A stretch of DNA of 64,000 bases from Morganella morganii (GCF_019243775.1 NZ_CP069157.1:3297418-3361417); one strand, 5' to 3'; counted from the first letter of the stretch, positions 10,927 to 22,171 are shown. Program-made: numbers and translations. Notes: a model not told the origin generated them from the sequence alone.

Positions 10927-12225
10927 TCAGGAGCTGAACACCATCATCCGCTGACGCACCGCCGCTTTCCCCATATACAGTCCCAGCAGCAGGCCGATCA
11001 GTGAAAGCCCCAGCATGTAATACGCCGGTGCCAGCGGGGTCCATTTCAGGAATAGCGTGACCACCACCGGCGTCAGTCCGCCGAAAATGGCATAAGAAAG
11101 GTTGTAGGAGAACGAAATACCGCTGAAGCGGATCTCCGCCGGATAACTGTTCACCATCACAAACGGTACCGCGCCCACCACGCCGACACTGAATCCGGCC
11201 AGTCCGTAGGTCAGCGACAGCGGCGTACCCGGCTCACCGGCGGTCAGGTAAAAATAGCCGGTGCAGACCGCCAGCAGCAGGCTGCCGAAGGTAAAGACCA
11301 CAGAGGCGCCCAGTTTGTCACACAGATAACCCGCCACCAGACACCCGGCACACAGTGCCAGAATCGCGGTCATATTGGCGACTGAAACCACCGCTTTTGC
11401 CAGGCCGAACTCCGTCTGTAAATACGCCGGTGTCAGCAGGATCACCACCACAACCCCGGCGGAGAGCAGCCAGGTCAGCAGCATGGAGATAACAATCGCT
11501 TCTTTGTGATTCACCACCACGGTTTTCAGCGGCAGCTCTTTCGCCAGTGCTTTTTGCTGCTTCATCTCCTGAAAGATAGGGGTTTCCGCCAGCCAGCGGC
11601 GCAGATACAGTGCCACAAACCCGAAAATCCCCCCGAGGAAGAACGGTACACGCCAGCCCCAGGCAAGCTGCTGCGCTTCAGTAAAGAGTGTCGCCATCAT
11701 CATGGCCACCAGCGAGCCGAGCAGGATACCAACCGTCAGCCCTGCCGTCAGTGTGCCGCAGGCAATGCCGATACGATGCTTCGGCACATGCTCGGAGACA
11801 AATACCCAGGCACCAGGCACTTCCCCGCCGATAGCCGCCCCCTGCATTACCCGCATTAATAAAAGCAGTAACGGCGCGGCAATGCCGATAGATTCATAAG
11901 TCGGCAGCAGGCCGATACAGAGTGTCGGCACCGCCATCAGCAGAATACTGAGGGAAAACATTTTCTTGCGCCCGACCAGGTCACCGAAGTGTGCCATCAC
12001 AATACCGCCCAGCGGGCGTACCAGATAACCGGCAGCAAAGATCCCGAAAGTCTGCATCTGCACCAGCCACGCAGGGATGTCAGGCGGGAAAAACAGTTTG
12101 CCGATAGTGACGGCAAAAAAGATGAAAATAATAAAATCGTAGAATTCGAGTGCGCCGCCCAGAGCCGCGAGAGAGAGTGTTTTATAGTCCTGCCGGTTGA
12201 GTGTCCGGGGAATGGTCTGTGCCAT
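10927..12225 (-). CDS. MFS transporter, metabolite:H+ symporter (MHS) type
   Basis: A 432-residue inner-membrane protein with 12 predicted hydrophobic segments. The region RPLGGIVMAHFGDLVGRKKM between segments 2 and 3 is the classic MFS loop motif. The pattern GGALEFYDFIIF at the start and GGEVPGAWVFVSEHV later is typical of the MHS subfamily (relatives of ProP, KgtP and ShiA). The substrate, probably a carboxylate or similar organic acid, is not determined by sequence. It sits alone between mog and dnaK, a position with no equivalent in E. coli. Confidence 0.88.
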   Translation of the reverse strand: MAQTIPRTLNRQDYKTLSLAALGGALEFYDFIIFIFFAVTIGKLFFPPDIPAWLVQMQTFGIFAAGYLVRPLGGIVMAHFGDLVGRKKMFSLSILLMAVPTLCIGLLPTYESIGIAAPLLLLLMRVMQGAAIGGEVPGAWVFVSEHVPKHRIGIACGTLTAGLTVGILLGSLVAMMMATLFTEAQQLAWGWRVPFFLGGIFGFVALYLRRWLAETPIFQEMKQQKALAKELPLKTVVVNHKEAIVISMLLTWLLSAGVVVVILLTPAYLQTEFGLAKAVVSVANMTAILALCAGCLVAGYLCDKLGASVVFTFGSLLLAVCTGYFYLTAGEPGTPLSLTYGLAGFSVGVVGAVPFVMVNSYPAEIRFSGISFSYNLSYAIFGGLTPVVVTLFLKWTPLAPAYYMLGLSLIGLLLGLYMGKAAVRQRMMVFSS

Positions 12226-12346
12226 GGGTTCACCTTTCCTGTCTTTACATTGCTGTTATCTTTACTTTACATAAGTGGATAACCGCATCATAGGACAAGA
12301 AAGGTGTCCGGGGGAATGTTTTTTATTTTATGCTGAAAACGCAGCA

Positions 12347-12931
12347 TTACTGCGGCTTTATTGCTGATTTAGGGCGAAACGCCGCGACAATTTCAGGGTC
12401 AGTTTCGATGTAAGGCCCGTCGAGCAACTGTATACAATACGGTACACTTGCAAAAATACCGGAAACCATTACTTTGCCGTTTTCATCTTTCAGCCCTTCC
12501 AGGGTCTCAGCGATAGCTTTCGGCTGCCCCGGCAGATTGAGGATCAGTGACTGATTGCGGATCACGCCCACCTGGCGGGATAAGATTGCCGTCGGCACAA
12601 ATTTCAGGCTGATCTGACGCATCTGCTCGCCGAAACCCGGCATTTCGCGATCCGCCACCGCCAGTGTTGCGTCCGGAGTCACATCACGCCGCGCCGGGCC
12701 GGTTCCGCCGGTTGTCAGCACCAGATGGCAGCCGAATTCATCCACCAGCTCACACAGCGTCTGGCTGATCATCGCTTCTTCATCCGGGATCAGGCGGGTT
12801 TCTGTCTGAAAAGGCGTGGTGATAGTTTTTTCCAGCCATGCCTGTAAGGCCGGAATGCCTTTATCTTCATAAATACCACCGGATGCGCGGTCAGAAACCG
12901 AGACAAGACCGATGCGCAACACATTGTTCAT
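12347..12931 (-). CDS. mog: Molybdopterin adenylyltransferase
   Basis: Adenylates molybdopterin before molybdenum insertion in cofactor biosynthesis. From ATG at 12931 the product has 194 residues (E. coli 195); the frame extends 11 codons further upstream but MNNVLRIGLVSVSDRAS matches the family N-terminus. The MoCF-binding signature TTGGTGPARRDVTPDATL is near residue 71, with the conserved MPGFGEQMR after it. It is next to talB as in E. coli, separated by a terminator. Confidence 0.95.
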   Translation of the reverse strand: MNNVLRIGLVSVSDRASGGIYEDKGIPALQAWLEKTITTPFQTETRLIPDEEAMISQTLCELVDEFGCHLVLTTGGTGPARRDVTPDATLAVADREMPGFGEQMRQISLKFVPTAILSRQVGVIRNQSLILNLPGQPKAIAETLEGLKDENGKVMVSGIFASVPYCIQLLDGPYIETDPEIVAAFRPKSAIKPQ

Positions 12932-12989
12932 AGTCACCTCAACGTCATTTTGACTCCGGGGCACAGCATAGCATTGCCGCCGGAAACAA

Positions 12990-13015
12990 AAAAGGCAGCC
13001 TGCCGGCTGCCTTTT
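12990..13015. terminator. talB terminator
   Basis: The stem AAGGCAGCC/GGCTGCCTT with a four-base loop is flanked by A on the left and T on the right. It lies just after the talB stop codon (minus strand) and could act on both strands. Confidence 0.85.
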
Positions 13016-13037
13016 ATATCTGACTGTATTATAACGA

Positions 13038-13991
13038 TTACAGCAGATCGGCGATCATTTTTTCCAGTTTGCCCTGGTCTACCGCAAACTTACGGATACC
13101 GTCCGCCAGTTTCTCGGTTGCCATAGCGTCACTGTGGTGGCCCCAGTAGAACTCAGCTTCTGTCAGCGGTGCAGGACGCGCTTTCACTTCGCCTTTGTAT
13201 TCCAGTTTGCGTTCAACCGCACCGGTCGCTTCTGACAGCTCTTTCAGCAGTGCAGGGGCGATAGTCAGGCGGTCACAACCGGCCAGTTCCAGGATTTCAC
13301 CTGAGTTACGGAAGCTTGCGCCCATAACCACGGTTTTGTAGCCGTGCTCTTTGTAGTAGTTGTAGATTTCAGTCACTGAAATCACGCCCGGATCTTCTGC
13401 CGGTGCGAACTCTTTCTTGTCACTGTTTGCTTTGTACCAGTCGAGGATACGGCCAACGAACGGAGAAATCAGATATACACCCGCTTCCGCACAGGCACGC
13501 GCCTGAGCAAAGGAGAACAGCAGTGTCAGGTTACAGTTGATGCCTTCTTTTTCCAGCTGTTCCGCCGCGCGGATACCCTGCCAGGTGGAAGCCAGTTTGA
13601 TCAGGATACGATCGTTGCTGATGCCGGCATCGTTATACAGTTTGATGAGACGTTTTGCTTTCGCGATACTCGCCTGAGTGTCATAAGAGAGACGGGCATC
13701 CACTTCTGTGGAAATGCGACCCGGAATCAGTTTCAGGATCTCCAGACCGATATTCACCGCCAGTTTGTCACCGGCATCGATAATCTGCTGTTCACGTGAA
13801 TCGCTCTGTGCACGCGCCCAGGTCACCGCATCATCAATTAACTTACGGTACTCCGGAATCTGCGCCGCATTGAGGATCAGAGAAGGGTTGGTGGTGGCAT
13901 CCTGTGGTTTGTAAAGCTTCATCGCTTCGATGTCACCGGTATCGGCCACAACCGTGGTCAGATTACGCAGGGAAGTTAACTTATCGGTCAT
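13038..13991 (-). CDS. talB: Transaldolase B
   Basis: Pentose-phosphate-pathway enzyme moving a dihydroxyacetone unit from sedoheptulose-7-phosphate to glyceraldehyde-3-phosphate. It has 317 residues, identical in length to E. coli TalB. The Schiff-base lysine lies in [13 protein letters not shown] near residue 132. The N-terminal DATTNPSLI signature is at about residues 31-39. Start ATG at 13991. It is monocistronic, between mog and yaaA as in E. coli. Confidence 0.98.
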   Translation of the reverse strand: MTDKLTSLRNLTTVVADTGDIEAMKLYKPQDATTNPSLILNAAQIPEYRKLIDDAVTWARAQSDSREQQIIDAGDKLAVNIGLEILKLIPGRISTEVDARLSYDTQASIAKAKRLIKLYNDAGISNDRILIKLASTWQGIRAAEQLEKEGINCNLTLLFSFAQARACAEAGVYLISPFVGRILDWYKANSDKKEFAPAEDPGVISVTEIYNYYKEHGYKTVVMGASFRNSGEILELAGCDRLTIAPALLKELSEATGAVERKLEYKGEVKARPAPLTEAEFYWGHHSDAMATEKLADGIRKFAVDQGKLEKMIADLL

Positions 13992-14312
13992 TTTCGTCTC
14001 TCATCTTATGTCAGAAGATACTCTGAATAATCCAGCATGCCTGCAGGCGGGCTTTGCGTAGTCAACACCCCGGCATTCTGAAGTATGGCGAGTACAGATG
14101 GCAATATGCCGCAACTGCACCTGATAATATCACGGACAGCCCGCCGCGCAAGCAGGGAAAATCCGGTGCCGCACCGGTGATCCGCCGTTATTCCGCTGTA
14201 ATCCGGAACGCCTCCTGTTTTGTATGTATTACCGATTACAGTGATTTGCCCGCTCTGTGCTTTTTTTTGGTAGAGTACCGTTAATAATGACAATATCAGA
14301 CCGGAGCCGACC
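13992..14312. other. talB-yaaA divergent promoter region
   Basis: Upstream region shared by talB (minus) and yaaA (plus). A short palindrome CCGGTG-N3-CACCGG occurs near 14162. A 110-codon minus frame across it overlaps the yaaA start and has no family resemblance, so I do not call it. Confidence 0.4.
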
Positions 14313-15095
14313 ATGCTGCTGACTATTTCCCCTGCCAAAACCCTCGACTATGACAGCCCGTTAGCCACTGAACGCCATACTCAGCCTGAGCTGCTGGCAC
14401 AATCAGAAGCCCTGATGGAAACCTGCCGCAAACTGACCCCGGCGGATATCGGCTCGCTGATGCATATCAGTGATAAACTGGCGGGTCTGAATGCCGCCCG
14501 TTTCGGGGAGTGGCAGCCGGATTTCACGCCGGACAATGCCCGTCAGGCTATTCTGGCATTTAAAGGGGATGTGTATACCGGGATGCAGGCGGAAACCTTC
14601 AGTGAAGCCGATTTTGATTTCGCCCAGCAGCATCTGCGTATGCTTTCCGGCCTGTACGGCGTGCTGCGCCCGCTGGATCTGATGCAGCCTTACCGTCTGG
14701 AGATGGGGACGAAACTCGCCAATCCGCGCGGCAAAGATCTGTATGCGTTCTGGGGGGATATTATTACGGACAATCTCAATCAGGCACTGGCCGCACAGGG
14801 TGATAATGTACTGGTCAATCTGGCCTCTGATGAATACTTTAAAGCGGTGAAGCCGGAGAAACTGAATGCGGTGATTATCAAACCGGTTTTCCTCGATGAG
14901 AAAAACGGCAAATATAAAGTGATCAGTTTCTATGCTAAGAAAGCACGCGGCCTGATGAGCCGGTTTATTATTCAGAACCGCCTGACACAGCCGTCTCAGC
15001 TGACCGGCTTTAACCTCGACGGTTACCGTTTTGATGAGAGTCAGTCCGGTGAGCGGGAACTGGTGTTTACACGTTCAGAACACCACGCAGCATAA
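14313..15095 (+). CDS. yaaA: YaaA family peroxide-stress protein
   Basis: Cytoplasmic DUF328/UPF0246 protein. In E. coli YaaA is OxyR-induced and lowers intracellular unincorporated iron during peroxide stress. The 260-residue protein begins [16 protein letters not shown], the family signature, and contains the conserved [22 protein letters not shown] near residue 110 and the [13 protein letters not shown] region. Neighbours (talB and the thr operon) match E. coli. Confidence 0.95.
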   Translation: MLLTISPAKTLDYDSPLATERHTQPELLAQSEALMETCRKLTPADIGSLMHISDKLAGLNAARFGEWQPDFTPDNARQAILAFKGDVYTGMQAETFSEADFDFAQQHLRMLSGLYGVLRPLDLMQPYRLEMGTKLANPRGKDLYAFWGDIITDNLNQALAAQGDNVLVNLASDEYFKAVKPEKLNAVIIKPVFLDEKNGKYKVISFYAKKARGLMSRFIIQNRLTQPSQLTGFNLDGYRFDESQSGERELVFTRSEHHAA

Positions 15096-15111
15096 CCGCC
15101 GGATAATTCAG

Positions 15112-15131
15112 CTGCGCCATCCATGGCGCAG
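15112..15131 (+). terminator. Palindromic hairpin after yaaA
   Basis: A perfect 9-bp stem CTGCGCCAT/ATGGCGCAG with a two-base spacer, followed within a few bases by CTTTTTG. It is likely the yaaA terminator, between the convergent yaaA and thrC genes. Confidence 0.65.
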
Positions 15132-15186
15132 TATGCTTTTTGTTCTCTTACCCGTTATCATCTCGCTATCGCTGATTGATAAGAAA

Positions 15187-16479
15187 TTACGGCTTCACCG
15201 TCTTCAGCATATAGTCCCGCAGCGCCGCGAAATCCGCTGGTAACACGGCTGACAGCAGTGGTAAATCAGCCCGCTCCGCCAGTTCAGCCGGTAACGACAG
15301 TTTACTGCCCAGAATCGCTTCCACACTCTCCAGGAATTTTGCCGGATGCGCCGTGCCGAGGAAAATACCGTACTCACCGGGCTGCAAGTCACTGCGCAGC
15401 TGGCGATAAGCAATCGCGGCATGCGGCTCGGAAATATAACCTTTCGCAGCCAGATCGCGCATCGTTTCGCGGGTTTCGTCATCACTTACCGCACCGGAAC
15501 GCAGATCCTTCAGAGACCAGCCTTCGCGCGCAAACAGCGCCTCAATACGCGGCCAGTTATTCGGCTGGCTGACATCCATGGCATTGGATAACGTTGCCAC
15601 CGTCGCCGCCGGTTTCCACTGTCCGTCCGCCAGATAGCGCGGTACCGTGTCGTTGGCATTGGTCGCGGCGATAAAGCGTTTCACCGGCAGCCCCATCGCT
15701 TTCGCCAGCACCCCGGCGGTCAGGTCACCGAAGTTGCCGCTCGGCACCGAGAACACCAGTTCACCGCGTTTTTCCGCCGGAACCTGTGCCACCGCTTCAA
15801 AGTAATAACAGATTTGTGCCAGCAGACGGCTGATATTAATAGAGTTTGCCGAGTTCAGATGCAGCGTCTGCTTCAGTTCCTCATCATCAAATGCCTGTTT
15901 TACCAGTGCCTGACAGGCATCGAAATCATCCTGCACCGCCACGGTATGGATATTACCGCCGAGGGTACAGAACAGTTTTTCCTGTAACGGACTGATTTTT
16001 CCCTGCGGATAGAGGATCACCACCTGCACATTTTTCAGGCCGTAAAAGGCGTGTGCGACGGCAGCACCGGTATCCCCTGAAGTCGCGGTCAGAATAGTGA
16101 CCGGCTTGTCACCGGCAACCGCGGCCAGCGCCTGGGCCATAAAACGTCCGCCGAAATCTTTGAATGCCAGTGTCGGGCCGTGGAACAGCTCCAGACAGGC
16201 CACATCCGGCTCTACCGGGTTCAGCGGTGCCGGGAAAGCAAAGGCGGCACGGACACGCGCTGCCAGCTCAGCTTCCGGGATCTCATCACCAATCAGGGCA
16301 TGCAGAATGGCGGTGCTGCGGCTGACAAAATCCATCGCCAGCAGCTTATCCATTTCCGCCTGCTCAAAAAACGGAATCTCACGCGGGAAGAACAGCCCCT
16401 GTCCGCGTCCCAGCCCCTGTTTTACCGCCTGTGCAAAACTGACTTTTTCACTCTCATCTTTTAAATTGTACAGTTCCAT
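15187..16479 (-). CDS. thrC: Threonine synthase
   Basis: Last step of threonine synthesis: converts O-phosphohomoserine to threonine with PLP. The product has 430 residues (E. coli 428). The PLP lysine is in HGPTLAFKDFGGRFM near residue 107, and TATSGDTGAAVAHAF binds the cofactor phosphate. It is the third gene of thrLABC, starting 9 bp after thrB. Confidence 0.98.
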   Translation of the reverse strand: MELYNLKDESEKVSFAQAVKQGLGRGQGLFFPREIPFFEQAEMDKLLAMDFVSRSTAILHALIGDEIPEAELAARVRAAFAFPAPLNPVEPDVACLELFHGPTLAFKDFGGRFMAQALAAVAGDKPVTILTATSGDTGAAVAHAFYGLKNVQVVILYPQGKISPLQEKLFCTLGGNIHTVAVQDDFDACQALVKQAFDDEELKQTLHLNSANSINISRLLAQICYYFEAVAQVPAEKRGELVFSVPSGNFGDLTAGVLAKAMGLPVKRFIAATNANDTVPRYLADGQWKPAATVATLSNAMDVSQPNNWPRIEALFAREGWSLKDLRSGAVSDDETRETMRDLAAKGYISEPHAAIAYRQLRSDLQPGEYGIFLGTAHPAKFLESVEAILGSKLSLPAELAERADLPLLSAVLPADFAALRDYMLKTVKP

Positions 16480-16488
16480 TTTTTACCT

Positions 16489-17421
16489 TTATGCACTTAT
16501 CTGACGTGCGCCTTTGAGATCGAGACGGCACAGATGGACAAACCCTTCGCTGTTCTGCAAATACTGTGTGTTAAAGACATCCGCTACCTGCTCTGCCGCT
16601 GATTTGCTGTCACAGACCGCAAACAGGGTCGGACCCGAGCCGGAGATGCCGCATGCCTTCGCGCCGCGTGCAAGCACCTGCTCACGGACCGCATCAAAAT
16701 TCGGTAATAATTCACGGCGGTACGGCTCTGCCACCACATCACGGATCATCGCCGCCGCCAGGTCAGCCTGTCCGGTATGACAGGCGTGGATGAATCCGGC
16801 CAGGTTGCGGCCGTGGCTGACAATATCCGCCCGTGAATAGGTCGCCGGTAAAATCGCCCGTGCCTGCGCCGTGGAGACTTTGATACCCGGATACGCCATT
16901 ACCCAGTACCAGTGTTCAAACCCCGGCACAGCCTGGCTGACGCTGTCGCCGGTTTCAATATTGAGCTGCAATCCGCCGAGGAAGCAGGGGGCGACATTGT
17001 CATAATGCACACTGCCGGAGATGCGCCCTTCCATCTCGCCCATCAGACGCAGCAGCGCCATTTCCTCCAGCGGCCTGCCGGTATACTCGTTCAGCGCCAC
17101 CAGCGCGGCCACCACCGAGCAGGCGCTGGAGCCGAGCCCCGAGCCCACCGGCATATTTTTTTCCAGCACCATAGCGACCTGCAGATCATCATGAATGATC
17201 TCACTGAACCGTTCACGGCACTGATACACAATATTGTGCTTCGGATTCACCGGCAGTTTCCCGGCAAAACGCCCGCGGTTTCTGAGTGAAAACGTCTCTG
17301 CCTTCGCGATGGACACACAGTCGCCGAGCAGTGCCCCGCTGACCGGAGACACTGCCGCACCCAGCACATCGAACCCCACACTCACATTCCCGATTGACGC
17401 CGGTGCATAAATTTTTATCAC
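16489..17421 (-). CDS. thrB: Homoserine kinase
   Basis: GHMP-family kinase phosphorylating homoserine. The 310-residue product matches E. coli length. The ATP-binding GHMP motif [17 protein letters not shown] is near residue 91. The start at 17421 follows the thrA stop by only 3 bp, indicating translational coupling. Confidence 0.98.
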   Translation of the reverse strand: MIKIYAPASIGNVSVGFDVLGAAVSPVSGALLGDCVSIAKAETFSLRNRGRFAGKLPVNPKHNIVYQCRERFSEIIHDDLQVAMVLEKNMPVGSGLGSSACSVVAALVALNEYTGRPLEEMALLRLMGEMEGRISGSVHYDNVAPCFLGGLQLNIETGDSVSQAVPGFEHWYWVMAYPGIKVSTAQARAILPATYSRADIVSHGRNLAGFIHACHTGQADLAAAMIRDVVAEPYRRELLPNFDAVREQVLARGAKACGISGSGPTLFAVCDSKSAAEQVADVFNTQYLQNSEGFVHLCRLDLKGARQISA

Positions 17422-17424
17422 GTT

Positions 17425-19884
17425 TTACACTCCCAGTTTCCATGACATTGTCCGCAGCACATCCGCAAACACCCCTGCCGCTGTCACATCATTCCCCGCG
17501 CCGTAACCGCGCAGTACCAGCGGGATAGGCTGATAGTAGCGGGTATAAAACGCCAGGGCGTTCTCGCCGTTTTTCACTTTATACAGCGGATCGTTACCGT
17601 CTGCCTCAGTGATTTTCACCTGACAGCGGCCGTGATCAATGATGCCAACATAACGCAAAACACGGCCTGCTTCTGCGGCTTTCGCCACACGCGCGGCAAA
17701 GGCCGCATCCAGTGACGGCAGATTCGCCATAAAGGTATTCACATCGCCGGAAGCATCGAAGTCCGGCGGCAGCACGGAATCCACCTCAATATCGGATAAT
17801 TCAAGGGAAAGTCCCGCTTCGCGGGCCAGGATCAGCAGCTTACGCGCCACATCCATCCCGGAGAGATCATCACGCGGATCCGGCTCGGTAAAGCCTTTGG
17901 CTTTCGCCGCAGCTGTTGCCTCAGACAGTGACATTCCTTCATCCAGCATACCGAAAATAAAGGAGAGCGAACCGGACAGAATACCGCTGAACTGCATCAG
18001 TTCATCCCCCGCGTTGAGCAGGTTTTGCAGGTTTTCGATCACCGGCAGCCCGGCACCGACGTTGGTGTCGTAACGGAACTGACGTTTTGATGCCGCCGCC
18101 GCACTGCGCAGTTCATGGTAATAATCCATCGGCAGGGTATTGGCTTTTTTGTTCGGCGTCACCACGTTGAAACCGTCCTTCAGGAAATCCGCATATTGCA
18201 GGGCGATTTCCTCATTCGACGTACAGTCCACAATCACCGGGTTGAGGAAATGGTATTCTTTTTCCAGGCGGATCAGACGGCTGAGGCTGAACGGCTCTTT
18301 GGCCTGCGCCAGCGACTGACGCCAGTCCTGTAAATCAATGCCGCGCATATTGGTCAGCATCGCTTTTGAGTTGGCGATACCGCACACACGCAGATCGATA
18401 CTCCGGGCTTTCAGCCACGCCTGCTGGCGGCGGATTTGCTCCAGCAGCGCACTGCCGACCCCGCCGGTGCCCACCACAAACACCTCCACAATGCGGTCAG
18501 TGTTAAACAGCATCTGATGACACAGACGCACACCGGCGGCCGCGAGATCATTATCCACCACCGCAGAAATGGAACGTTCAGACGAGCCCTGCGCGATCGC
18601 GATAATATTGATGTTGGCGCGCGTCAGTGCCGAGAAGAACCGCGCGGAGATGCCTTTGAGTGTCCGCATACCGTCCCCGACCACGGAGACAATCGCCAGG
18701 TTATCCAGCACATCCAGCGGGTCGAGCACGCCCTCTTTCAGCTCCAGATAGAACTCTTCTTCCAGTGCCTGCTGAGTGCGGGCCTTATCTTTCTGCGCCA
18801 CACAAAAACTGATGCTGTATTCGGAAGATGACTGTGTAATCAGCACGACAGAGATATTACGCCGTGACATCACCGTAAACACCCGCGCCGCCATCCCGAC
18901 CATCCCTTTCATGCCCGGGCCGGAGACGTTGAACATCGCCATATTATTCAGATTGGTGATCCCTTTCACCGGCAGGCTGTCATCACGCTGGCCGTCGCCG
19001 ATCAGCGTGCCCGGCGCGTCCGGATTGAGGGTGTTTTTAATCAGACACGGGATCTGAAACTGGGCAATCGGCGCGATAGTACGCGGGTGCAGGACTTTTG
19101 CCCCGAAATAGGAGAGTTCCATCGCCTCCTGATACGACATGCCTTTCAGCAGACGGGCATCCGGCACCAAACGCGGGTCACAGGTATACACGCCGTCCAC
19201 GTCAGTCCAGATCTCACAGCAGGAGGCACGCAGACACGCTGCCAGTACCGCCGCAGAATAGTCAGAACCGTTACGCCCCAGCACCACCAGCTCACCGTTT
19301 TCATTACCGGCGGTGAATCCCGCCATCAGAATGATGTGGTCAGACGGAATATTCAGCGCTGCAATACGTTTTGTTGATTCATTAATATCAACGGTGGATT
19401 CCAGATAACCACCAAACGCCAGCAGACTGGCCACCGGGTCAATCACTGTCACTTTATGGCCGCGGGCTTTCAGCAGTGATGCCATCACCGCAATGGAAAA
19501 ACGCTCGCCGCAGCTGATCATATTGGCGTTGATGCCGTCCGGACACTGCCCCAGCAGTGACACACCGTGCAGTACCCGGCGGATCCGGCTGATTTCCTGC
19601 TCTGTTTCATGCTTCAGCCGGTCATATTCAAAGCCCGGTACCGCATCGCGCAGCCCGTCCAGAATCGCCCCGAGAATCGCGGCGGCATCGTGTACCAGGG
19701 TGTTTGCTTCCTGCCCGCTGACGGTCTGCTCCACCATCGCCACTAAGTAATTAGTGATTTTCGCCGGTGCGGAAAGCACCATGGCGAGCTGTCCCTGCGC
19801 GAGTTTTTTCTCCGCGATTCCTGCGATGTTCAGTATACGATCCGCGTTTGCCACGGATGTGCCGCCAAATTTAAGTACACGCAT
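17425..19884 (-). CDS. thrA: Bifunctional aspartokinase I / homoserine dehydrogenase I
   Basis: First and third steps of the threonine branch. The order in 819 residues is: aspartokinase domain starting [16 protein letters not shown]; two ACT regulatory domains (about 315-465) that bind threonine; and homoserine dehydrogenase (about 465-819) with the NAD(P)-binding [17 protein letters not shown] and the substrate motif near [12 protein letters not shown]. First structural gene after thrL, so controlled by attenuation through the leader at 19914-20038. Confidence 0.98.
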   Translation of the reverse strand: MRVLKFGGTSVANADRILNIAGIAEKKLAQGQLAMVLSAPAKITNYLVAMVEQTVSGQEANTLVHDAAAILGAILDGLRDAVPGFEYDRLKHETEQEISRIRRVLHGVSLLGQCPDGINANMISCGERFSIAVMASLLKARGHKVTVIDPVASLLAFGGYLESTVDINESTKRIAALNIPSDHIILMAGFTAGNENGELVVLGRNGSDYSAAVLAACLRASCCEIWTDVDGVYTCDPRLVPDARLLKGMSYQEAMELSYFGAKVLHPRTIAPIAQFQIPCLIKNTLNPDAPGTLIGDGQRDDSLPVKGITNLNNMAMFNVSGPGMKGMVGMAARVFTVMSRRNISVVLITQSSSEYSISFCVAQKDKARTQQALEEEFYLELKEGVLDPLDVLDNLAIVSVVGDGMRTLKGISARFFSALTRANINIIAIAQGSSERSISAVVDNDLAAAGVRLCHQMLFNTDRIVEVFVVGTGGVGSALLEQIRRQQAWLKARSIDLRVCGIANSKAMLTNMRGIDLQDWRQSLAQAKEPFSLSRLIRLEKEYHFLNPVIVDCTSNEEIALQYADFLKDGFNVVTPNKKANTLPMDYYHELRSAAAASKRQFRYDTNVGAGLPVIENLQNLLNAGDELMQFSGILSGSLSFIFGMLDEGMSLSEATAAAKAKGFTEPDPRDDLSGMDVARKLLILAREAGLSLELSDIEVDSVLPPDFDASGDVNTFMANLPSLDAAFAARVAKAAEAGRVLRYVGIIDHGRCQVKITEADGNDPLYKVKNGENALAFYTRYYQPIPLVLRGYGAGNDVTAAGVFADVLRTMSWKLGV

Positions 19885-19913
19885 GTGTCACCTGCTCCTG
19901 CCGTTTTTAGTCC

Positions 19914-19951
19914 AAAAAAAAAGCCCGCACAGTCATTGTGCGGGCTTTTTT
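19914..19951 (-). terminator. thr operon attenuator
   Basis: On the minus strand, AGCCCGCAC/GTGCGGGCT forms a 9-bp stem followed by a run of eight or more T. It lies between the thrL stop and thrA. The GCGGTGCGGGC at the end of thrL can form the competing antiterminator pairing. This is the expected layout for Thr/Ile-controlled attenuation. Confidence 0.92.
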
Positions 19952-19969
19952 CGTGATTTCAGATATGCG

Positions 19970-20038
19970 TCAGCCCGCACCGCCGGTGGTAATGGTGGTG
20001 GTGGTAATAATAATCATGGTCAGGCTGTGATTACGCAT
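19970..20038 (-). CDS. thrL: thr operon leader peptide
   Basis: A 22-residue leader encoded on the minus strand from ATG at 20038 to TGA at 19970. Eleven residues are threonine (seven, mostly consecutive ACC) or isoleucine (four ATT), and it ends GGAG* as in E. coli thrL. Ribosome stalling at these codons when charged tRNA-Thr or tRNA-Ile is scarce would prevent the terminator at 19914-19951 from forming. It was identified directly from the sequence because of its Thr/Ile codon run. Confidence 0.95.
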   Translation of the reverse strand: MRNHSLTMIIITTTTITTGGAG

Positions 20039-20672
20039 GGGGTTCCTGTCTGTCATTTGTCTGGTTAACCCTATTACGGTTAAAGGAAAGGCAGGTTGAT
20101 GTCAAATTATTCTTCAGATTTGCCCGCAGAATCAGACAATTTGAATCTGATCACATATCAGAATAAAAAGAAATTACGGCAAATTAACGCGGTTATCATC
20201 TCATCAACCGGCATTTAATTTTACAGAACCAGGAGTTTCTGTATTTTTTCACTTTTATCATGCAGGTTGCGTTTTTCGCTGTTTACCCGGCAGAAAAATG
20301 TACAATAATCAGACAAGTCAGATATAATGCTTAACATTGTATTTCTATTTATTTGACAATCATTAAAACCGGCAATTAACAATTGAAAATTGTGTTAACG
20401 TGCTACAATTGATTTTGATATGTATCAACAAAGGTTAGATTTCCGGATGGTAAATGATTGGGTTGCTGTTATATTGGTGTTAATAGACTAATATTGGTAC
20501 GAATCGTTTCAATTCCTTACGTTCTGAGTTGAGTGATTGTTAAAATGCGGTCTGAACAAGATTTTTTTTCTGTCTGTGGTGATGTGCCGGACATAACCAC
20601 AACGATACCGGCACAGGTTACACGGGCAGATAATCAGATTTCTTATTATTCTAAGTAATTTAGGTAGCGACT
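20039..20672. promoter_or_regulatory. thrL-arcA intergenic region
   Basis: Non-coding, AT-rich divergent region of about 630 bp. It must carry the thr promoter on the right of thrL and the arcA promoters with a long leader, as in E. coli. I see no yjjY-like ORF. One FNR-type site is annotated separately. Confidence 0.6.
20415..20428 (+). promoter_or_regulatory. FNR box upstream of arcA
   Basis: TTGATATGTATCAA is a perfect match to the FNR consensus TTGAT-N4-ATCAA. It lies about 245 bp before the arcA start. E. coli arcA is activated anaerobically by FNR, so this is the expected regulator site. Confidence 0.8.
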
Positions 20673-21389
20673 ATGCAAACCCCGCATATTTTAATTGTTG
20701 AAGATGAGATCGTCACCCGTAACACCCTGAAAAGTATTTTTGAAGCAGAGGGTTACGTGGTACATGAAGCCACTGACGGTGCAGAGATGCACAATGTGCT
20801 GTCAGACCATGATATCAATTTGGTTATCATGGACATCAACCTCCCGGGAAAAAATGGTCTGTTGCTGGCGCGTGAGCTCCGCGAACAGGCAAACGTGGCA
20901 CTGATGTTCTTAACCGGCCGTGATAATGAAGTGGATAAAATCCTCGGTCTGGAAATCGGTGCTGATGACTACATCACCAAGCCGTTTAACCCGCGTGAAC
21001 TGACTATCCGCGCACGCAACTTACTGTCACGGACCATGAATCTGGCCGGTGGCAGCGAAGAGCGCCGCAGTGTGGAAAGTTACAAGTTCAACGGCTGGGA
21101 ACTGGATATCAACAGCCGCTCATTAATCGGACCAACCGGCGAGCAGTACAAGCTGCCGCGCAGTGAGTTCCGTGCAATGCTGCACTTCTGTGAGAATCCG
21201 GGCAAGATTCAGACCCGCGCTGAACTGCTGAAGAAAATGACCGGCCGTGAACTGAAACCGCATGACCGTACAGTGGATGTCACCATCCGCCGTATCCGCA
21301 AGCATTTCGAGTCCACACCGGATACTCCGGAAATCATCGCCACCATTCACGGCGAAGGTTACCGGTTCTGCGGCGATCTCGAAGAGTAA
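20673..21389 (+). CDS. arcA: Response regulator ArcA (anoxic redox control)
   Basis: OmpR-family response regulator that, phosphorylated by ArcB, represses respiratory genes under low oxygen. The 238-residue protein has the receiver domain with Asp54 as the phosphorylation site (VIMDINLPG), Lys at the conserved [11 protein letters not shown] position, and a C-terminal winged helix DNA-binding domain ending [12 protein letters not shown]. Same length as E. coli ArcA. The creA gene is convergent downstream. Confidence 0.98.
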   Translation: MQTPHILIVEDEIVTRNTLKSIFEAEGYVVHEATDGAEMHNVLSDHDINLVIMDINLPGKNGLLLARELREQANVALMFLTGRDNEVDKILGLEIGADDYITKPFNPRELTIRARNLLSRTMNLAGGSEERRSVESYKFNGWELDINSRSLIGPTGEQYKLPRSEFRAMLHFCENPGKIQTRAELLKKMTGRELKPHDRTVDVTIRRIRKHFESTPDTPEIIATIHGEGYRFCGDLEE

Positions 21390-21415
21390 TCTTCCGCTGC
21401 GGTAACATATATACG

Positions 21416-21450
21416 AAATCCCCGGTGATGCCTGGCACCACCGGGGATTT
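21416..21450. terminator. arcA/creA bidirectional terminator
   Basis: AAATCCCCGGTG and CACCGGGGATTT form a strong stem with an 11-base loop between the convergent arcA and creA genes. It can stop both transcripts. Confidence 0.8.
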
Positions 21451-21468
21451 GTTGTTGCTGTTATCCGG

Positions 21469-21960
21469 TTATTTGTTCCACGGAATGATCGGCACCGCGC
21501 TCAGCGCATTCTTCGGCGAGCCGTCGACCACTTTATCCGAATAGGTCAGATAAATCAGCGCGTGACGCTTCTCATCATAGAAACGAACCACCTGTAACTT
21601 CTTGAATACCATGGATGTCCGCTTCTGGAACACCACCTGGCCTTTATCTTTGCGGCCTTTTTTCACTTTATCACTGACTGTGACCGGCCCGACCTGCTGA
21701 CAGGAAATCGCGGCATCAGATGTATCCTCCGCCAGACCCAGCCCACCCGAGATCCCGCCGGTTTTTGCCCGGCTCAGGTAACAGGTGATATTTTCCACAT
21801 CCGGATCATCAAAGGCTTCCACCACAATCTTGTGGTCCGGCCCCAGAATTTTGAACACGGTGTCCACAGAGCCGATTTCTTCACCATGGCTCAAAAAGGA
21901 TAACGAACTCAATGAAATAGCTGTGATAATTCCCAGTATAGACCGGCGAGTCTGATTCAT
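21469..21960 (-). CDS. creA: CreA family periplasmic protein
   Basis: Conserved exported protein of unknown function. The 163-residue product has an N-terminal signal sequence ([20 protein letters not shown], cleavage probably after SHG or AFGE-like sequence near residue 26) and the CreA core beginning [19 protein letters not shown]. In E. coli it is followed by creBCD; here its 3' side meets arcA directly, so creBCD is absent. It is divergent from rob. Confidence 0.93.
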   Translation of the reverse strand: MNQTRRSILGIITAISLSSLSFLSHGEEIGSVDTVFKILGPDHKIVVEAFDDPDVENITCYLSRAKTGGISGGLGLAEDTSDAAISCQQVGPVTVSDKVKKGRKDKGQVVFQKRTSMVFKKLQVVRFYDEKRHALIYLTYSDKVVDGSPKNALSAVPIIPWNK

Positions 21961-22171
21961 AATCTTAATAGCCCAAGAAAATCATTTGAAAATTGTATGA
22001 TTTTAAAGATAATCCATGTTACCAGTTTATGATAGTCGCCCTGTTCTTAAAACATTTTTTCCGGCCAAAAGTAAGAATTGGTAAATGATTATCCCGTTGA
22101 TAATCACTCAGGTTAGAATATAAATTCGTTATATCTCTTTCAGAACTTCATCAATCCAATAAGGGAGATGT

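Noticed and set aside
14006..14338. A 110-codon minus-strand frame in the talB-yaaA gap
   Set aside because: It overlaps the yaaA start and both promoters and has no recognisable domain.
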